Assembly: GCF_031127815.1 (NCBI RefSeq)
Contig: NZ_JARXHY010000013.1
Coordinates: forward strand, 114,816-178,815
Length of the DNA stretch: 64,000 nt
Source: Pelagicoccus sp. SDUM812003
GTDB lineage: Bacteria; Verrucomicrobiota; Verrucomicrobiia; Opitutales; Opitutaceae
Direction of reading: 5' to 3'
A program made the position numbers and the translations under genes. Shown here in pieces: positions 38,014 to 46,538 of this stretch (position 1 is its first letter; each line of letters starts with the position of its first letter). The notes beneath the pieces were generated by a model. The model searched no databases, was not told the origin of the DNA, and saw only the letters and a program-made list of their open reading frames with translations.

Positions 38014-38127
38014 GTTCCTGTGAACGCCGACGATCTCCGCAGCCGCCCTGGCTGTGGATCCCGCAACGAAGAGCTTGATCAGCTCCCCTTGCTTGCGAGG
38101 GCTGGTTCGACTGCTTCTTTTATACAT
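38014..38127 (-). pseudogene. IS1595-family transposase N-terminal remnant
   Basis: From ATG 38127 the frame gives MYKRSSRTSPRKQGELIKLF, then VAGSTARAAAEIVGVHRN. The pattern KQxxLIxxFVAGxTARxAAxxVGVxRN is the first helix-turn-helix of ISXO2/IS1595 transposases. It is cut after 38 residues; no catalytic part remains. The remnant is bracketed by two inverted copies of the GGGTWANNCCCCAT-type element (37986 and 38180). Confidence 0.65.
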
Positions 38128-38179
38128 TCCTCCATCCTAATATTATTCCTTAGCTAGGACAGGCTCATGTTTTTTTGGG

Positions 38180-38193
38180 GGGTTATAACCCAT
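38180..38193 (+). promoter_or_regulatory. GGGTWANNCCCCAT-type element before PRC-BON gene
   Basis: GGGTTATAACCCAT on the plus strand, with a perfect GGGTTA/TAACCC palindrome, 152 bp ahead of the ATG at 38345. Confidence 0.4.
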
Positions 38194-38344
38194 ATTTTAT
38201 GTGGATTTCTCATGTTAGAGTGGAAGCCGGTAGTGAACAGGTTCCGTAAAGATCTGGTTATCCAATATGGAACCAAAACGGGCATTTCACTTCGCCGCGT
38301 GACCTATGAGATTGTCATAATAAATCCAACATATAACATATAAG

Positions 38345-39361
38345 ATGAAAATAAAATATACAATACAAACGCTGGCCATCGCATCGCTGGCGATAGCCAT
38401 CAATCCGATCATGGCCGGCGATAAAACGTCCGCTGTTCCCGGTGATCAATCGTGGTCCTCCGGATCCGGGGGAGATGTAGCCAGAGTCTCTGAGGATTAT
38501 TTGGATCAAATTTCGACCGCAAAAAATATTCTTGGTTCTTCCGTTTACGACGGGGCAGGAGAAAAGATTGGCGATGTTAAAGATATCAGTCTGGGGTATA
38601 AACTCCATTCCGTGGCTGGTCTCCAAGGCAATGACAAGTCGGGCAAGCGTTCTTCCGATAGTGCCATCGATAGCAACAAGAACCACCTAGAAGACAGCAA
38701 CTCCCGTTATGCCACCAACGAGAATGCCAATAACAGACCTGGCTCCTATGTATTTATTTCCGTTGGTGGACTGATGGGAATTGGCGACGATGTAGTCCGT
38801 GTGCCCATGAGCAGCCTGACGCGTAGCGCTGAAGACAAGGACCATTTAGTCCTTCAAGGATACTCAAAAGAAAACATTGTAGCTATCGCAGAACAGGAAG
38901 CGGGGGATTTCGACGCTAGTGACTACGAGTATGATCGCGAGCGTTCCACCTATTCTCGTACCGATCGGTCGAATTTTGGGCGTGATGAATTAACCCGGAA
39001 TCAACGGACGGACCGATTGAACAACGGGGAGAAAGCCAACGCTGTGACGTCGGATGCGGACAACACCGACCGCAATTTACGCGACCGGAACGACCGGACC
39101 CTCACCCCAATGGATCAGGGCAACAGCAAGGCGGATACCGCCACTACGGCTTCCATCCGCAAAGAGATCAACGCGACCCAAAACCCATCTATAAATGGCA
39201 AAAACGTGAAAGTCATCACCAAGGACGGCAAAGTCACTTTGCGGGGACCCGTTAACAGCGCTGAAGAGAAACGGTTGATCGGAGAGATCGCCAACCGGAT
39301 TGCCCGCGCCGCGAATGTGGACAACCAACTGGAAGTGGCAGTAGCCACCAGCAGTATCTAA
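38345..39361 (+). CDS. Exported PRC-barrel and BON domain protein
   Basis: 338 residues. Signal peptide to about residue 24 (LAIASLAIAINPIMAGD). A PRC-barrel-like region (about 60-185: ILGSSVYDGAGEKIGDVKDI and VVRVPMSSLTR), with a long polar insertion, a disordered Asp/Arg/Asn-rich middle (about 195-265), and a C-terminal BON domain (about 270-335: VKVITKDGKVTLRGPVNSAE). BON domains bind membranes and are induced by osmotic or envelope stress (as in OsmY). Probably periplasmic. Confidence 0.85.
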   Translation: MKIKYTIQTLAIASLAIAINPIMAGDKTSAVPGDQSWSSGSGGDVARVSEDYLDQISTAKNILGSSVYDGAGEKIGDVKDISLGYKLHSVAGLQGNDKSGKRSSDSAIDSNKNHLEDSNSRYATNENANNRPGSYVFISVGGLMGIGDDVVRVPMSSLTRSAEDKDHLVLQGYSKENIVAIAEQEAGDFDASDYEYDRERSTYSRTDRSNFGRDELTRNQRTDRLNNGEKANAVTSDADNTDRNLRDRNDRTLTPMDQGNSKADTATTASIRKEINATQNPSINGKNVKVITKDGKVTLRGPVNSAEEKRLIGEIANRIARAANVDNQLEVAVATSSI

Positions 39362-39410
39362 ATCGAAAAATCCGCAAAGAAACCAAATCAATTTAACCAA
39401 AGAAAATTGC

Positions 39411-40017
39411 ATGTCTAAAAAGTCAGTATTCTGTATCGCCACCTCCCGCCAGCAGGCGGATCGTATTGTCGATCAACTCAGGTCGGCGAACTTCTCGAAC
39501 AACGACATCTCCGTGTTGTTTCCCGACAAGGGGACCACCCGCGATTTCGCGCACGAGAAAAACACTAAGGCCCCAGAAGGCGCCGCTGCCGGAGCCGGCG
39601 CAGGCGGCGTCGTGGGCGGCGCGTTGGGTTGGATCGTGGGCATAGGCGCCCTGGCCATTCCGGGGGTCGGGCCCTTCATTGCCGCAGGGTCCGATCATGG
39701 CCGCCCTCGGTGGCGCGGCCCTCGGCGCGACAGCAGGTGGAATCACCGGCGGACTGATTGGCTTGGGCATCCCCGAGCTGGAGGCCAAGCAATATGAGGG
39801 CAAGGTCAAGGCCGGCAATATCTTGCTCTCCGTTCACACTGAAGACTCGGATGAAATTGACCGAGCCAAAGATATCTTCAAATCCGCCGGGGCCGAAGAC
39901 ATATCCACCACCGGCGAATCGTCCGTGCCCGGGCACGACGAACCGGACGGATCTGACGTCGCCCAGTCCTCGAGTTCGCCCGAGCCAAGCGTCTCTACCG
40001 CGCCCAAGTACAGTTGA
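39411..40017 (+). pseudogene. YflT/general stress protein 17M-like glycine-zipper protein with frameshift
   Basis: N-terminal half reads SVFCIATSRQQADRIVDQLR (YflT-like alpha/beta domain), then a Gly/Ala-rich double membrane-like zipper (GAGAGGVVGGALGWIVGIGA). Near 39690 the frame slips by one base; the continuation in the next frame gives MAALGGAALGATAGGITGGL and the beta-alpha end GNILLSVHTEDSDEIDRA. One extra base around GGGTCCG explains it. The joined product of about 200 residues matches the usual family length. Followed by a strong terminator. Confidence 0.75.
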
Positions 40018-40024
40018 CCAAAAC

Positions 40025-40065
40025 ATCCCCCTCCTAGTCGGTAAGCCCGGCCGAGGGGGATTTTT
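40025..40065 (+). terminator. Intrinsic terminator
   Basis: ATCCCCCTC (40025-40033) pairs with GAGGGGGAT (40053-40061), followed by TTTT, just after the 17M-like gene. Confidence 0.85.
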
Positions 40066-40095
40066 CAAACACTTCAATGACTAATAAAAGAAATC

Positions 40096-40602
40096 ATGAA
40101 AACACTTGAGAATCTATTTCTGGACGAACTAGCCGACATCTATGACGCCGAAAAACGCATTGTGAAAGCACTGCCCAAAGTGACCAAGGCTACCACTTGC
40201 GAACATCTTCGTGGTGCCTTTCAAACGCATTTGAAGGAAACCGAAGGCCACGTGGAGAAACTCGAAGAGGTCTTCGCCTGCTTCGACAAAAAGGCGCGGG
40301 GAAAAACGTGCGAGGCCACCGTCGGTCTGTTGAAGGAATGCGACGACATCGCGGCGGAATACAAAGGCTCGCCAGCCGTCAATGCCGCCCTCATTGCGGC
40401 TACTCAAAAGGTGGAACATTACGAGATAGCCACCTACGGCTGCCTGCACGAATGGGCCGAATTGCTTGGCAGCAAGAAAGCCGCCTCTCTACTCAAGAGC
40501 ATTCTGAAAGAGGAAAAAGCCGCAAACAAGTCACTCAACGAACTCGCGCACTCCAAGTGCAACGCTGAGGCAATTAGCGAACCGGCAGGCGCAGGGCGTT
40601 GA
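40096..40602 (+). CDS. DUF892 (YciE/YciF) ferritin-like protein
   Basis: 168 residues, four-helix ferritin-like fold. Family motifs: MKTLENLFLDELADIYDAEK at the start, HLKETEGHVEKLEEVF (about 48-63), KVEHYEIATYGCL (about 100) and LLKSILKEEKAANKSL (about 135). The conserved Glu/His residues suggest a di-iron site. YciE/YciF are general-stress proteins of poorly known activity. The C-terminal tail is short and cysteine-containing. Confidence 0.9.
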   Translation: MKTLENLFLDELADIYDAEKRIVKALPKVTKATTCEHLRGAFQTHLKETEGHVEKLEEVFACFDKKARGKTCEATVGLLKECDDIAAEYKGSPAVNAALIAATQKVEHYEIATYGCLHEWAELLGSKKAASLLKSILKEEKAANKSLNELAHSKCNAEAISEPAGAGR

Positions 40603-40618
40603 GGTTTCTTGGCGCGCG

Positions 40619-40711
40619 GTGGGAGAATCGGCGGGATGGAAAGCCTCGATTATCGGGCTAGCCTTCTCGCTCTCCTCCATCGGGTGCTCAACGGACGCCG
40701 CCGCCCAGTGA
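40619..40711 (+). CDS. Possible entericidin-like small lipoprotein
   Basis: A 30-codon frame from GTG 40619: WKASIIGLAFSLSSIGC ends in a lipobox-like Cys followed by STDAAAQ and stop. Size and layout resemble entericidin lipoproteins, common in stress islands, but start codon and ribosome site are poor. Confidence 0.25.
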   Translation: MGESAGWKASIIGLAFSLSSIGCSTDAAAQ

Positions 40712-40720
40712 ACCTGTCAG

Positions 40721-41887
40721 ATGAACTCCTTTGAAGTAGTGAACGCCCTCCTGTATTTTTGCCGCCTCATTGCGGGCTTGCTCTCATTGGTGTTGGTCAT
40801 CGCGACCGTTATACCATTGATTCGTAGCGACTCCTGGTGGATACGCATTTTGGATTTTCCACGTATCCAGATTGCCGTACTGATGGGGTTGACGTTGGCT
40901 GGATACGTTGCGCTGCGATTTTTTGGGTCAATGCACCCTTGGGAATACACGCTTCCCGCGTTGCTTGGATTGGGCTTGGTCTGGCAGCTGTATTGCATTA
41001 TTCCTTACACGGCGCTTTATCCCCGCGAAATGGCTGGAAGCCTTGCCGAGAAGGACTCTAATCGCATATCACTCCTAGTCTTCAACGTGCTCTCCGATAA
41101 CCGCCAAGTGGACGCGCTGCGCGATATCATTCGCGACAATGATCCCGACGTTATCTTGCTAAACGAACCGACCCAGTGGTGGCTTGAACAGCTCGACGGC
41201 TTGGAAAAGGATTATCCTTACACGCTACTTCAGCCTCAGGAGAATCAATACGGGATGTTGCTTTACTCCAGACTGGAAATGGAAAATCAGGAGATCCGGT
41301 TTTTGATCGAGCCGGAGATTCCGTCGATTCGCGCGCAAGTACGGCTCCGGTCGGGAACCGTCATAACCTTCTATTGTTTGCATCCTCGCCCGCCCGGTCT
41401 CAAACGTTCCGACGAAGCGAAGGACAACGGAACCGAAGAACAAGCGGGTGAGGACGAAAACGGCGAGCGCGAAGATTCCGATATGCGTGACGCCGAGTTG
41501 ATAACGGTAGGCAAAGAGATCAACAAACTCGGAAACGTACCCGTCATTGTCGCAGGCGATTTCAACGACGTGGCCTGGTCGCACACCACGCATCTTTTTC
41601 AGCGGATCGGAGGATTGATCGACCCGCGGGTGGGCCGGGGCTACTTCAACACCTTTGACACCAGGAGCCGCCTCATGCGCTATCCTCTCGATCACGTGTT
41701 CGCGTCCGAGCATTTTCTCCTCGTTGAGCTGCGGCGCCTTCCGGACATCGGATCCGACCATTTTCCCATGCTCGCGGTTTTCGACTATGATCCCGCCGCT
41801 TCCGTTGTGAACGAAGAACCCGAGCCGGACGCCGGTGATAAAAAGGAAGCCGCGAAGGCCATCGAAGAAGGGAAGTCTGATGAATAG
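40721..41887 (+). CDS. Membrane-anchored endonuclease/exonuclease/phosphatase family protein
   Basis: 388 residues. Three N-terminal hydrophobic helices (about 8-30, 45-65, 75-95) precede an EEP domain (about 110-360) with LVFNVLSDNRQ, DVILLNEP, VIVAGDFNDVAW, LDHVFAS and GSDHFPMLA, i.e. the metal and catalytic residues Asn, Glu, Asp-Asn, Asp-His. A highly acidic insertion (about 222-250) interrupts the fold. Such proteins may act as phosphodiesterases or nucleases; the substrate is unknown. An acidic C-terminal tail ends the protein. Confidence 0.87.
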   Translation: MNSFEVVNALLYFCRLIAGLLSLVLVIATVIPLIRSDSWWIRILDFPRIQIAVLMGLTLAGYVALRFFGSMHPWEYTLPALLGLGLVWQLYCIIPYTALYPREMAGSLAEKDSNRISLLVFNVLSDNRQVDALRDIIRDNDPDVILLNEPTQWWLEQLDGLEKDYPYTLLQPQENQYGMLLYSRLEMENQEIRFLIEPEIPSIRAQVRLRSGTVITFYCLHPRPPGLKRSDEAKDNGTEEQAGEDENGEREDSDMRDAELITVGKEINKLGNVPVIVAGDFNDVAWSHTTHLFQRIGGLIDPRVGRGYFNTFDTRSRLMRYPLDHVFASEHFLLVELRRLPDIGSDHFPMLAVFDYDPAASVVNEEPEPDAGDKKEAAKAIEEGKSDE

Positions 41888-42087
41888 CGAGGCACCGCTG
41901 GACTTGATTGGCCTAAAAGGTCCGCACTCCAAGAGAGTCAGGATTGCGGAGGATTTATTCTCATCCCGAGCTTAACGCTCGCTAGGGTAACTCTCAATGG
42001 CGATTTAGCGACGTATCCACGAACCTAGGACAAGTGGAAAATCACCACCTCAGTCCTTGCCGAGTTCGCTATCGAAAAACCACTGCA

Positions 42088-43290
42088 ATGGATCTGATTT
42101 CCGACCACCCTTTCTGGCCGCTCAATAGCGGTCTCATTCGATCTTATCCCTCGCTCAAGACGAACCTGAAATGTGAGGTTCTTGTCCTGGGAGCCGGAAT
42201 CACGGGAGCGCTGTGCGCTTATCATCTGGCCAAAGCAGGAGTGGATGTTGCTGTTTTGGACAAGCGCGATGTGGCCAGCGGCAGCACCAGCGCGAGCACG
42301 GCGATGCTTCAATACGAGATCGACACGCCGCTGACCGAATTGATCGAACGCATGGGCAAAGCCGATGCCGAACGGGCCTATCAGGTATGTCTGGAGAGCA
42401 TCGGCAAGATCGCAACCCTGTGCGACGAGATCGGCGACCCGTGCGGATTTACCTGGAAATCGAGTGTCTATTTGGCTTCACGGCAGAAAGACGTGCCAGA
42501 CCTGCAGGCGGAGTATGCGGCTCGCCGGGCGGCGGGAATCGAGCTGGACTTTCTCTCGCAGGCGGATGTAGAGGCGCGTTTTTCCTTTTCCCGTCCCGCC
42601 GCTCTGCTCTCGATGGTGGCGGCCGAAGTCGATGTTTACCGGCTCACGCACCGCCTCCTTCAGCGCGCGCAGGAGATGGGTAGCCGAATCTTCGACCGCA
42701 CGGCGATGAAGTCTTATAAGGTAAGCCCAAAGGGCGTGACCGCAACCACGGAGACCGTTGAGACCGTGCGAGCGAAATGGATCGTCTTCGCCACCGGTTA
42801 CGAAGTCGTGGAGCTTCTCAAGCGTGACATCGTCAACTTGAATTCCTCGTTCGCCTTCGTCAGCGAACCCATCGAGGCCTTTACTGGCTGGTGGGAAACG
42901 TGCCTTCTCTGGGAGACGGCGCGTCCTTATTTCTACATGCGGACTACGGTGGATGGACGGGCGATCGTAGGCGGTGAGGACGCAAACTACCGGGACCCCA
43001 TTCGCCGGGATGCCAGTGTTAGAAAAAAGGCCGCGAAGCTGGAAAAACGATTCCGCGAGATGTTTCCGGCGATCGATTTTGACCCCGCCTATGCCTGGGC
43101 GGGCACCTTCGGGGAGACAAAGGATGGTTTGGCCTATATCGGTTCTGTTCCCGAATTGCCGCGTTGCTTTTTCACTCTCGGTTTCGGGAGTAACGGTATC
43201 TCCTATAGCGTTATCGCCGCCGAAATCGTCAGGGACGCCATTCAGGGAAAGAAGCATCCCGATGCCCGGCTCTTTCGTTTCGATCGGTGA
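42088..43290 (+). CDS. FAD-dependent oxidoreductase (DAO family)
   Basis: 400 residues from ATG 42088. The FAD-binding motif VLGAGITGALCAYHLAKAG lies at about 33-51, then the acidic ribose contact VAVLDKRDVASG; a second dinucleotide strand WIVFATGYE (about 233) and the DAO end GFGSNGISYSVIAAEIV. Similar to glycine/D-amino-acid oxidase and gamma-glutamylputrescine oxidase-like enzymes; substrate not determinable. Cytoplasmic. It lies alone on the plus strand, convergent with the peroxiredoxin operon. Confidence 0.85.
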   Translation: MDLISDHPFWPLNSGLIRSYPSLKTNLKCEVLVLGAGITGALCAYHLAKAGVDVAVLDKRDVASGSTSASTAMLQYEIDTPLTELIERMGKADAERAYQVCLESIGKIATLCDEIGDPCGFTWKSSVYLASRQKDVPDLQAEYAARRAAGIELDFLSQADVEARFSFSRPAALLSMVAAEVDVYRLTHRLLQRAQEMGSRIFDRTAMKSYKVSPKGVTATTETVETVRAKWIVFATGYEVVELLKRDIVNLNSSFAFVSEPIEAFTGWWETCLLWETARPYFYMRTTVDGRAIVGGEDANYRDPIRRDASVRKKAAKLEKRFREMFPAIDFDPAYAWAGTFGETKDGLAYIGSVPELPRCFFTLGFGSNGISYSVIAAEIVRDAIQGKKHPDARLFRFDR

Positions 43291-43417
43291 TGGCTTGGAG
43301 GGAGAAACACAGCTGACGTCCTGTCTTTACCAGGGGAATCGGCTCGCCGGATTTAACTGATTCATTTTTCGCCGTGTCGGTCGAGTGCGCTTCCTTTGCT
43401 CCTATCGAGGATCCTAT

Positions 43418-43972
43418 TCAATTCGATATGGCCAGCGACCCTTCGAGTTTGGTTTCAATTGATTTCTCCCCTCTTGCGGGATAGTCCTCTTTGCGTATGA
43501 ACTTCACGAACTCGATGACTTCGTTTATATTGGGACGACCCATCGGCATCGAGTTGTAGGCACCGTAATATATCGTATGATCAGGCTTGATCAGGAAAAG
43601 TCCTGGCTCTCCGAATACAGAGGGCTCTTCCTCCGCGATCGCGGACGATATATAAAGACCCCATTCATCCATCTGAGCAACGGTCATACCGTACCCCAGG
43701 TCGATGTCGTCGATCTTCCATTCGTCCCAACTCTTGCGGGCACGCTCTTCCGTGTCTCCGGAGGCGACAAAGACGGTGATGCCCTGCTTCGAGGCATCGC
43801 CAAGAAGGTCGTTTAGCTTCTCTAGATAGGTCTTGCAGATCGGGCAATGGTGGCCGCGATAAAAGATCAGCAATAGAAAGGTTTCCGGCCGCTGATTAGC
43901 GAGTGACCAATTGCCGCCTCCCATACGTGGAACTGTAAGACTTGGCGCTTTATCCTTAGGAATGAGTTTCAT
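43418..43972 (-). CDS. Peroxiredoxin-like (AhpC/TSA) protein
   Basis: About 184 residues. The redoxin motif FYRGHHCPICKTYLEKL (about 38-54) carries two Cys in a CPIC arrangement, followed by GITVFVASGDTEERA and the dimer strand PGLFLIKPDHTIYYGAY. It should reduce peroxides or disulfides. The start at 43972 begins with the family-like MKLIPKDKAP; ATG 43996 overlaps the DJ-1 stop and is an alternative. Last gene of a four-gene redox operon. Confidence 0.85.
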   Translation of the reverse strand: MKLIPKDKAPSLTVPRMGGGNWSLANQRPETFLLLIFYRGHHCPICKTYLEKLNDLLGDASKQGITVFVASGDTEERARKSWDEWKIDDIDLGYGMTVAQMDEWGLYISSAIAEEEPSVFGEPGLFLIKPDHTIYYGAYNSMPMGRPNINEVIEFVKFIRKEDYPARGEKSIETKLEGSLAISN

Positions 43973-43988
43973 AGAGATTTGATGGTTG

Positions 43989-44678
43989 TTAATCATATTG
44001 TCGGTTTAGAAGCTTTAGCAGGGCCTTGGCGGCCGCTTCTGAGGAAGCGGGATTTTGTCCGGTTACGAGATTGCCATCGACGACCACATAGGAACCCCAA
44101 TCCGGACCTTTTTCATAGAGCCCCCCATTGGCTTTGAGCAGGTCCTCGAGGAGAAAGGGAACGACTTTCGTAAGGCCAACGGCCTCTTCCTCCGTATTCG
44201 AAAATCCTGTCACGCGGCGGCCTGAGATCAACGACATTTCGTCGTCCGCTTTCGTGTGCTTAAAGATGGCCGGAGCGTGGCACACCGCGGCGATAGGACG
44301 ACCCGCTGCGAAGCATTCTTTGATGATGCGCTGGCTGTCGGCGTTCTCCGCCAGATCCCATAGCGGACCATGCCCGCCTGGGTAAAAGACCGCGTCAAAG
44401 TCGTTGCTATCGATCTTCGCAAGCTTCGTCGTGGTTGCCAGCGCGCGCTGCGCCGCATCGTCTTTTTTGAAGCGCTTGGTGGCCTCGGTTTGCGCATCGG
44501 GCACGTCGCTCTGCGGATCGAGCGGCGGTTGCCCTCCGGCCGGGGATGCCAAGGTGATTTCGGCGCCGGCATCGAGAAGAACGTAGTAGGGAGCGGCAAA
44601 CTCCTCCAGCCAGAAGCCGGTCTTTTTGCCGGTGTCGCCCAGCTTGTCGTGCGAAGTGAGAATGATGAGAACTTTCAT
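43989..44678 (-). CDS. DJ-1/PfpI family protein (Hsp31-like)
   Basis: 229 residues. Class I glutamine-amidotransferase-like fold with the nucleophile elbow AAVCHAPAIF (Cys about 135, His next), upstream VFYPGGHGPLWDL and the acidic residue in the N-terminal FWLEEFAAPY, as in Hsp31/YhbO types. These enzymes act as glyoxalase III or deglycase/chaperones against methylglyoxal damage. It sits between the CurA-like reductase (7 bp gap) and the peroxiredoxin, consistent with a reactive-aldehyde defence operon. Confidence 0.88.
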   Translation of the reverse strand: MKVLIILTSHDKLGDTGKKTGFWLEEFAAPYYVLLDAGAEITLASPAGGQPPLDPQSDVPDAQTEATKRFKKDDAAQRALATTTKLAKIDSNDFDAVFYPGGHGPLWDLAENADSQRIIKECFAAGRPIAAVCHAPAIFKHTKADDEMSLISGRRVTGFSNTEEEAVGLTKVVPFLLEDLLKANGGLYEKGPDWGSYVVVDGNLVTGQNPASSEAAAKALLKLLNRQYD

Positions 44679-44685
44679 GTGGTTA

Positions 44686-45732
44686 TTATTTCGTTCTGGT
44701 GGAGGGGCCGACGCGGATAACGCATTTGCCGAAGTTGTCGCCCTTTAGCATACCGATGAAAGTGGCGGGCGCTTGTTCCAATCCATCCACGATTTCCTCG
44801 CGGTAGTGGATTTTACCTGACTTGAGCCATGCTCGCATTTCATCCGAGAATTCTGAATACAATGGCCCGAAGTCCTCGAAGATGATGAAGCCACGCAGGG
44901 TGATTCGTTTGCGTAGAATCTGACCCATCAGGTAGCTCAGTCGATCCGGACCTTCAGGAAGGCTGGTGGCGTTGTATTGCGAGACCAGGCCGCAAACGGG
45001 GATGCGGGCGCCGGTATTGAGTTGCGGCAGAACGGCGTCGAAGACCTTGCCACCAACGCTCTCGAAATAGATATCGATTCCATCGGGTGTCGCCGCAGCC
45101 AGCTCCTTGCTGAAGTTAGCGGAGTGGTGGTCCAGGCAAGCATCGAACCCAAGCGTCTTAAGCGCGTATTCACATTTCTCCGACCCGCCTGCGATGCCGA
45201 CCACCGTGCATCCGAGAATTTTTCCAATCTGGCCGACCGTGGCCCCCACAGGTCCGGTCGCGGCGGCCACCACTAGCGTTTCCCCAGCTTTGGGCAGGCC
45301 AATTTTGGTGAGTCCGGCCCACGCCGTGAATCCCGGCATCCCAGACACGCCCAGGGCCCAGGACGGATGCTCCGGATCACTGCCAAGGGAAGTGACTCCT
45401 TCACCGTTTGATAAGGCGTAGTCTTGCCAGCCGTTTGCGCTGAGAACCCAATCCCCTTTCTTGAATCCATCGAGACTGGAAAGCTCCACCTGGGCAACGG
45501 TTCCTCCCACCATGACGTCGCCAATTTCGACCGGCGGGGCGTAGGACGGAACGTCGCTCATCCGGCCGCGCATGTAGGGATCGAGGGAAAGGAATTCCGT
45601 GCGCAATAGCATCTCGCCATCGCGAGGCGAAGGGACGTCTACTGTTTCGAGCTTCAAGGTGCGTTCCGTCGGCTCTCCTTTCGGTCGCTCCGCGAGAACG
45701 AAACGGCGGTTTGTAGTATGGGTTTGCTCCAT
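44686..45732 (-). CDS. NADP-dependent MDR oxidoreductase (CurA/PTGR type)
   Basis: 348 residues from ATG 45732 (an upstream ATG at 45753 adds seven). Zinc-free medium-chain reductase: LSLDPYMRGRM near the N-terminus, nucleotide site AAATGPVGATVGQIGKILG (about 158), VGIAGGSEKCEYA and DIYFESVGG. The family reduces the double bond of enones such as curcumin, 15-oxo-prostaglandins or acrolein-like aldehydes with NADPH. In an operon with DJ-1 and peroxiredoxin genes, a role in detoxifying lipid-peroxidation aldehydes is likely. Confidence 0.9.
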   Translation of the reverse strand: MEQTHTTNRRFVLAERPKGEPTERTLKLETVDVPSPRDGEMLLRTEFLSLDPYMRGRMSDVPSYAPPVEIGDVMVGGTVAQVELSSLDGFKKGDWVLSANGWQDYALSNGEGVTSLGSDPEHPSWALGVSGMPGFTAWAGLTKIGLPKAGETLVVAAATGPVGATVGQIGKILGCTVVGIAGGSEKCEYALKTLGFDACLDHHSANFSKELAAATPDGIDIYFESVGGKVFDAVLPQLNTGARIPVCGLVSQYNATSLPEGPDRLSYLMGQILRKRITLRGFIIFEDFGPLYSEFSDEMRAWLKSGKIHYREEIVDGLEQAPATFIGMLKGDNFGKCVIRVGPSTRTK

Positions 45733-45789
45733 ATCAAAAGAGGTGGATTTCAATTTGATGAACTTGTTTAGGCCCGACGCGGGTCAGCC

Positions 45790-46071
45790 TTACGACGATT
45801 GCGGCTGGGGCCAGAGGGGCTTGCCCAGTTCGGCGGGCTTGGACTTGGGGGCCTCGTATTGCGCGACCTGCGGGGCGCGGGCACGTTCCTTCTTTGCCGC
45901 CGCTTGGTTGGCCGTTTTATCCGGCTCGGGGCTTGAAGGCAGATTTTTGCCCTCGCTCAAGTTCCGCTCTGCTTCGAGCCAGATTTCAGTGTCGTGCCCT
46001 TCGGGGCATCCTTGGCTACGCCAGAGTTGTTCGGCTTGCTGGGAGATTTCTTCGTGCGTGTGTGTATTCAT
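45790..46071 (-). CDS. DUF2934 domain protein
   Basis: 93 residues from ATG 46071. The first 45 residues match the DUF2934 pattern: THEEISQQAEQLWRSQGCPE, GHDTEIWLEAERNL. The remainder is polar, Lys/Pro/Ala-rich and probably disordered. Function unknown; the family is frequent in alpha-proteobacterial and Verrucomicrobial stress islands. Leads the operon running to the peroxiredoxin, 57 bp ahead of the CurA-like gene. Confidence 0.8.
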   Translation of the reverse strand: MNTHTHEEISQQAEQLWRSQGCPEGHDTEIWLEAERNLSEGKNLPSSPEPDKTANQAAAKKERARAPQVAQYEAPKSKPAELGKPLWPQPQSS

Positions 46072-46538
46072 AAGTTTAGTTGGATGGAGCTTGGAAGTGC
46101 CTGTAGTTAACGTAAGGATACGAGTTAGAGTAATAGGTACGCTTCGTTGAAATCTGGGCGTGGGGCGCACTCATTCGGCCAAATTATACCTTGTCTGCAG
46201 CCCCTTGGCTATGGGGCATTGCGCTACCTCGAGCATCTACCTCAAGGCCGGATCCAGATAGGGCGACAGGAAATGATCCGTCAGCTCGGCTACCGCGAAT
46301 ACCAAAAGTAGCAGTCGCGAAAAAGTGAAATAGTGTATCCAGAAAACCAAACTATAGACGCTCTCACATATCGCACCGCGACGCGCGAGCGGCAGGCGAA
46401 TAGTGAGGCAATCCGTCAAGAATCTCGTGCTGAACAGACCGGGAGGTGCCTAACTCGGGGGTTGCGGTGGTATTGGCCGTGGCAATCGCTCGTATGCTGG
46501 GGGTTGTTGCTCGATCGCGTTTTCGCTTCCGCCGATCG
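46072..46538. other. Intergenic region with one control-like element
   Basis: 467 bp. A minus-strand frame at 46237-46419 (60 codons) has a hydrophobic stretch (FSRLLLLVFAVAELTDHFL) but no other support. The element at 46211-46224 lies within. Confidence 0.35.
46211..46224 (-). promoter_or_regulatory. Weak GGGTWANNCCCCAT-type element before DUF2934 operon
   Basis: Reads GCGCAATGCCCCAT on the minus strand, about 140 bp ahead of the ATG at 46071. Only the CCCCAT half is well conserved. Confidence 0.25.
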
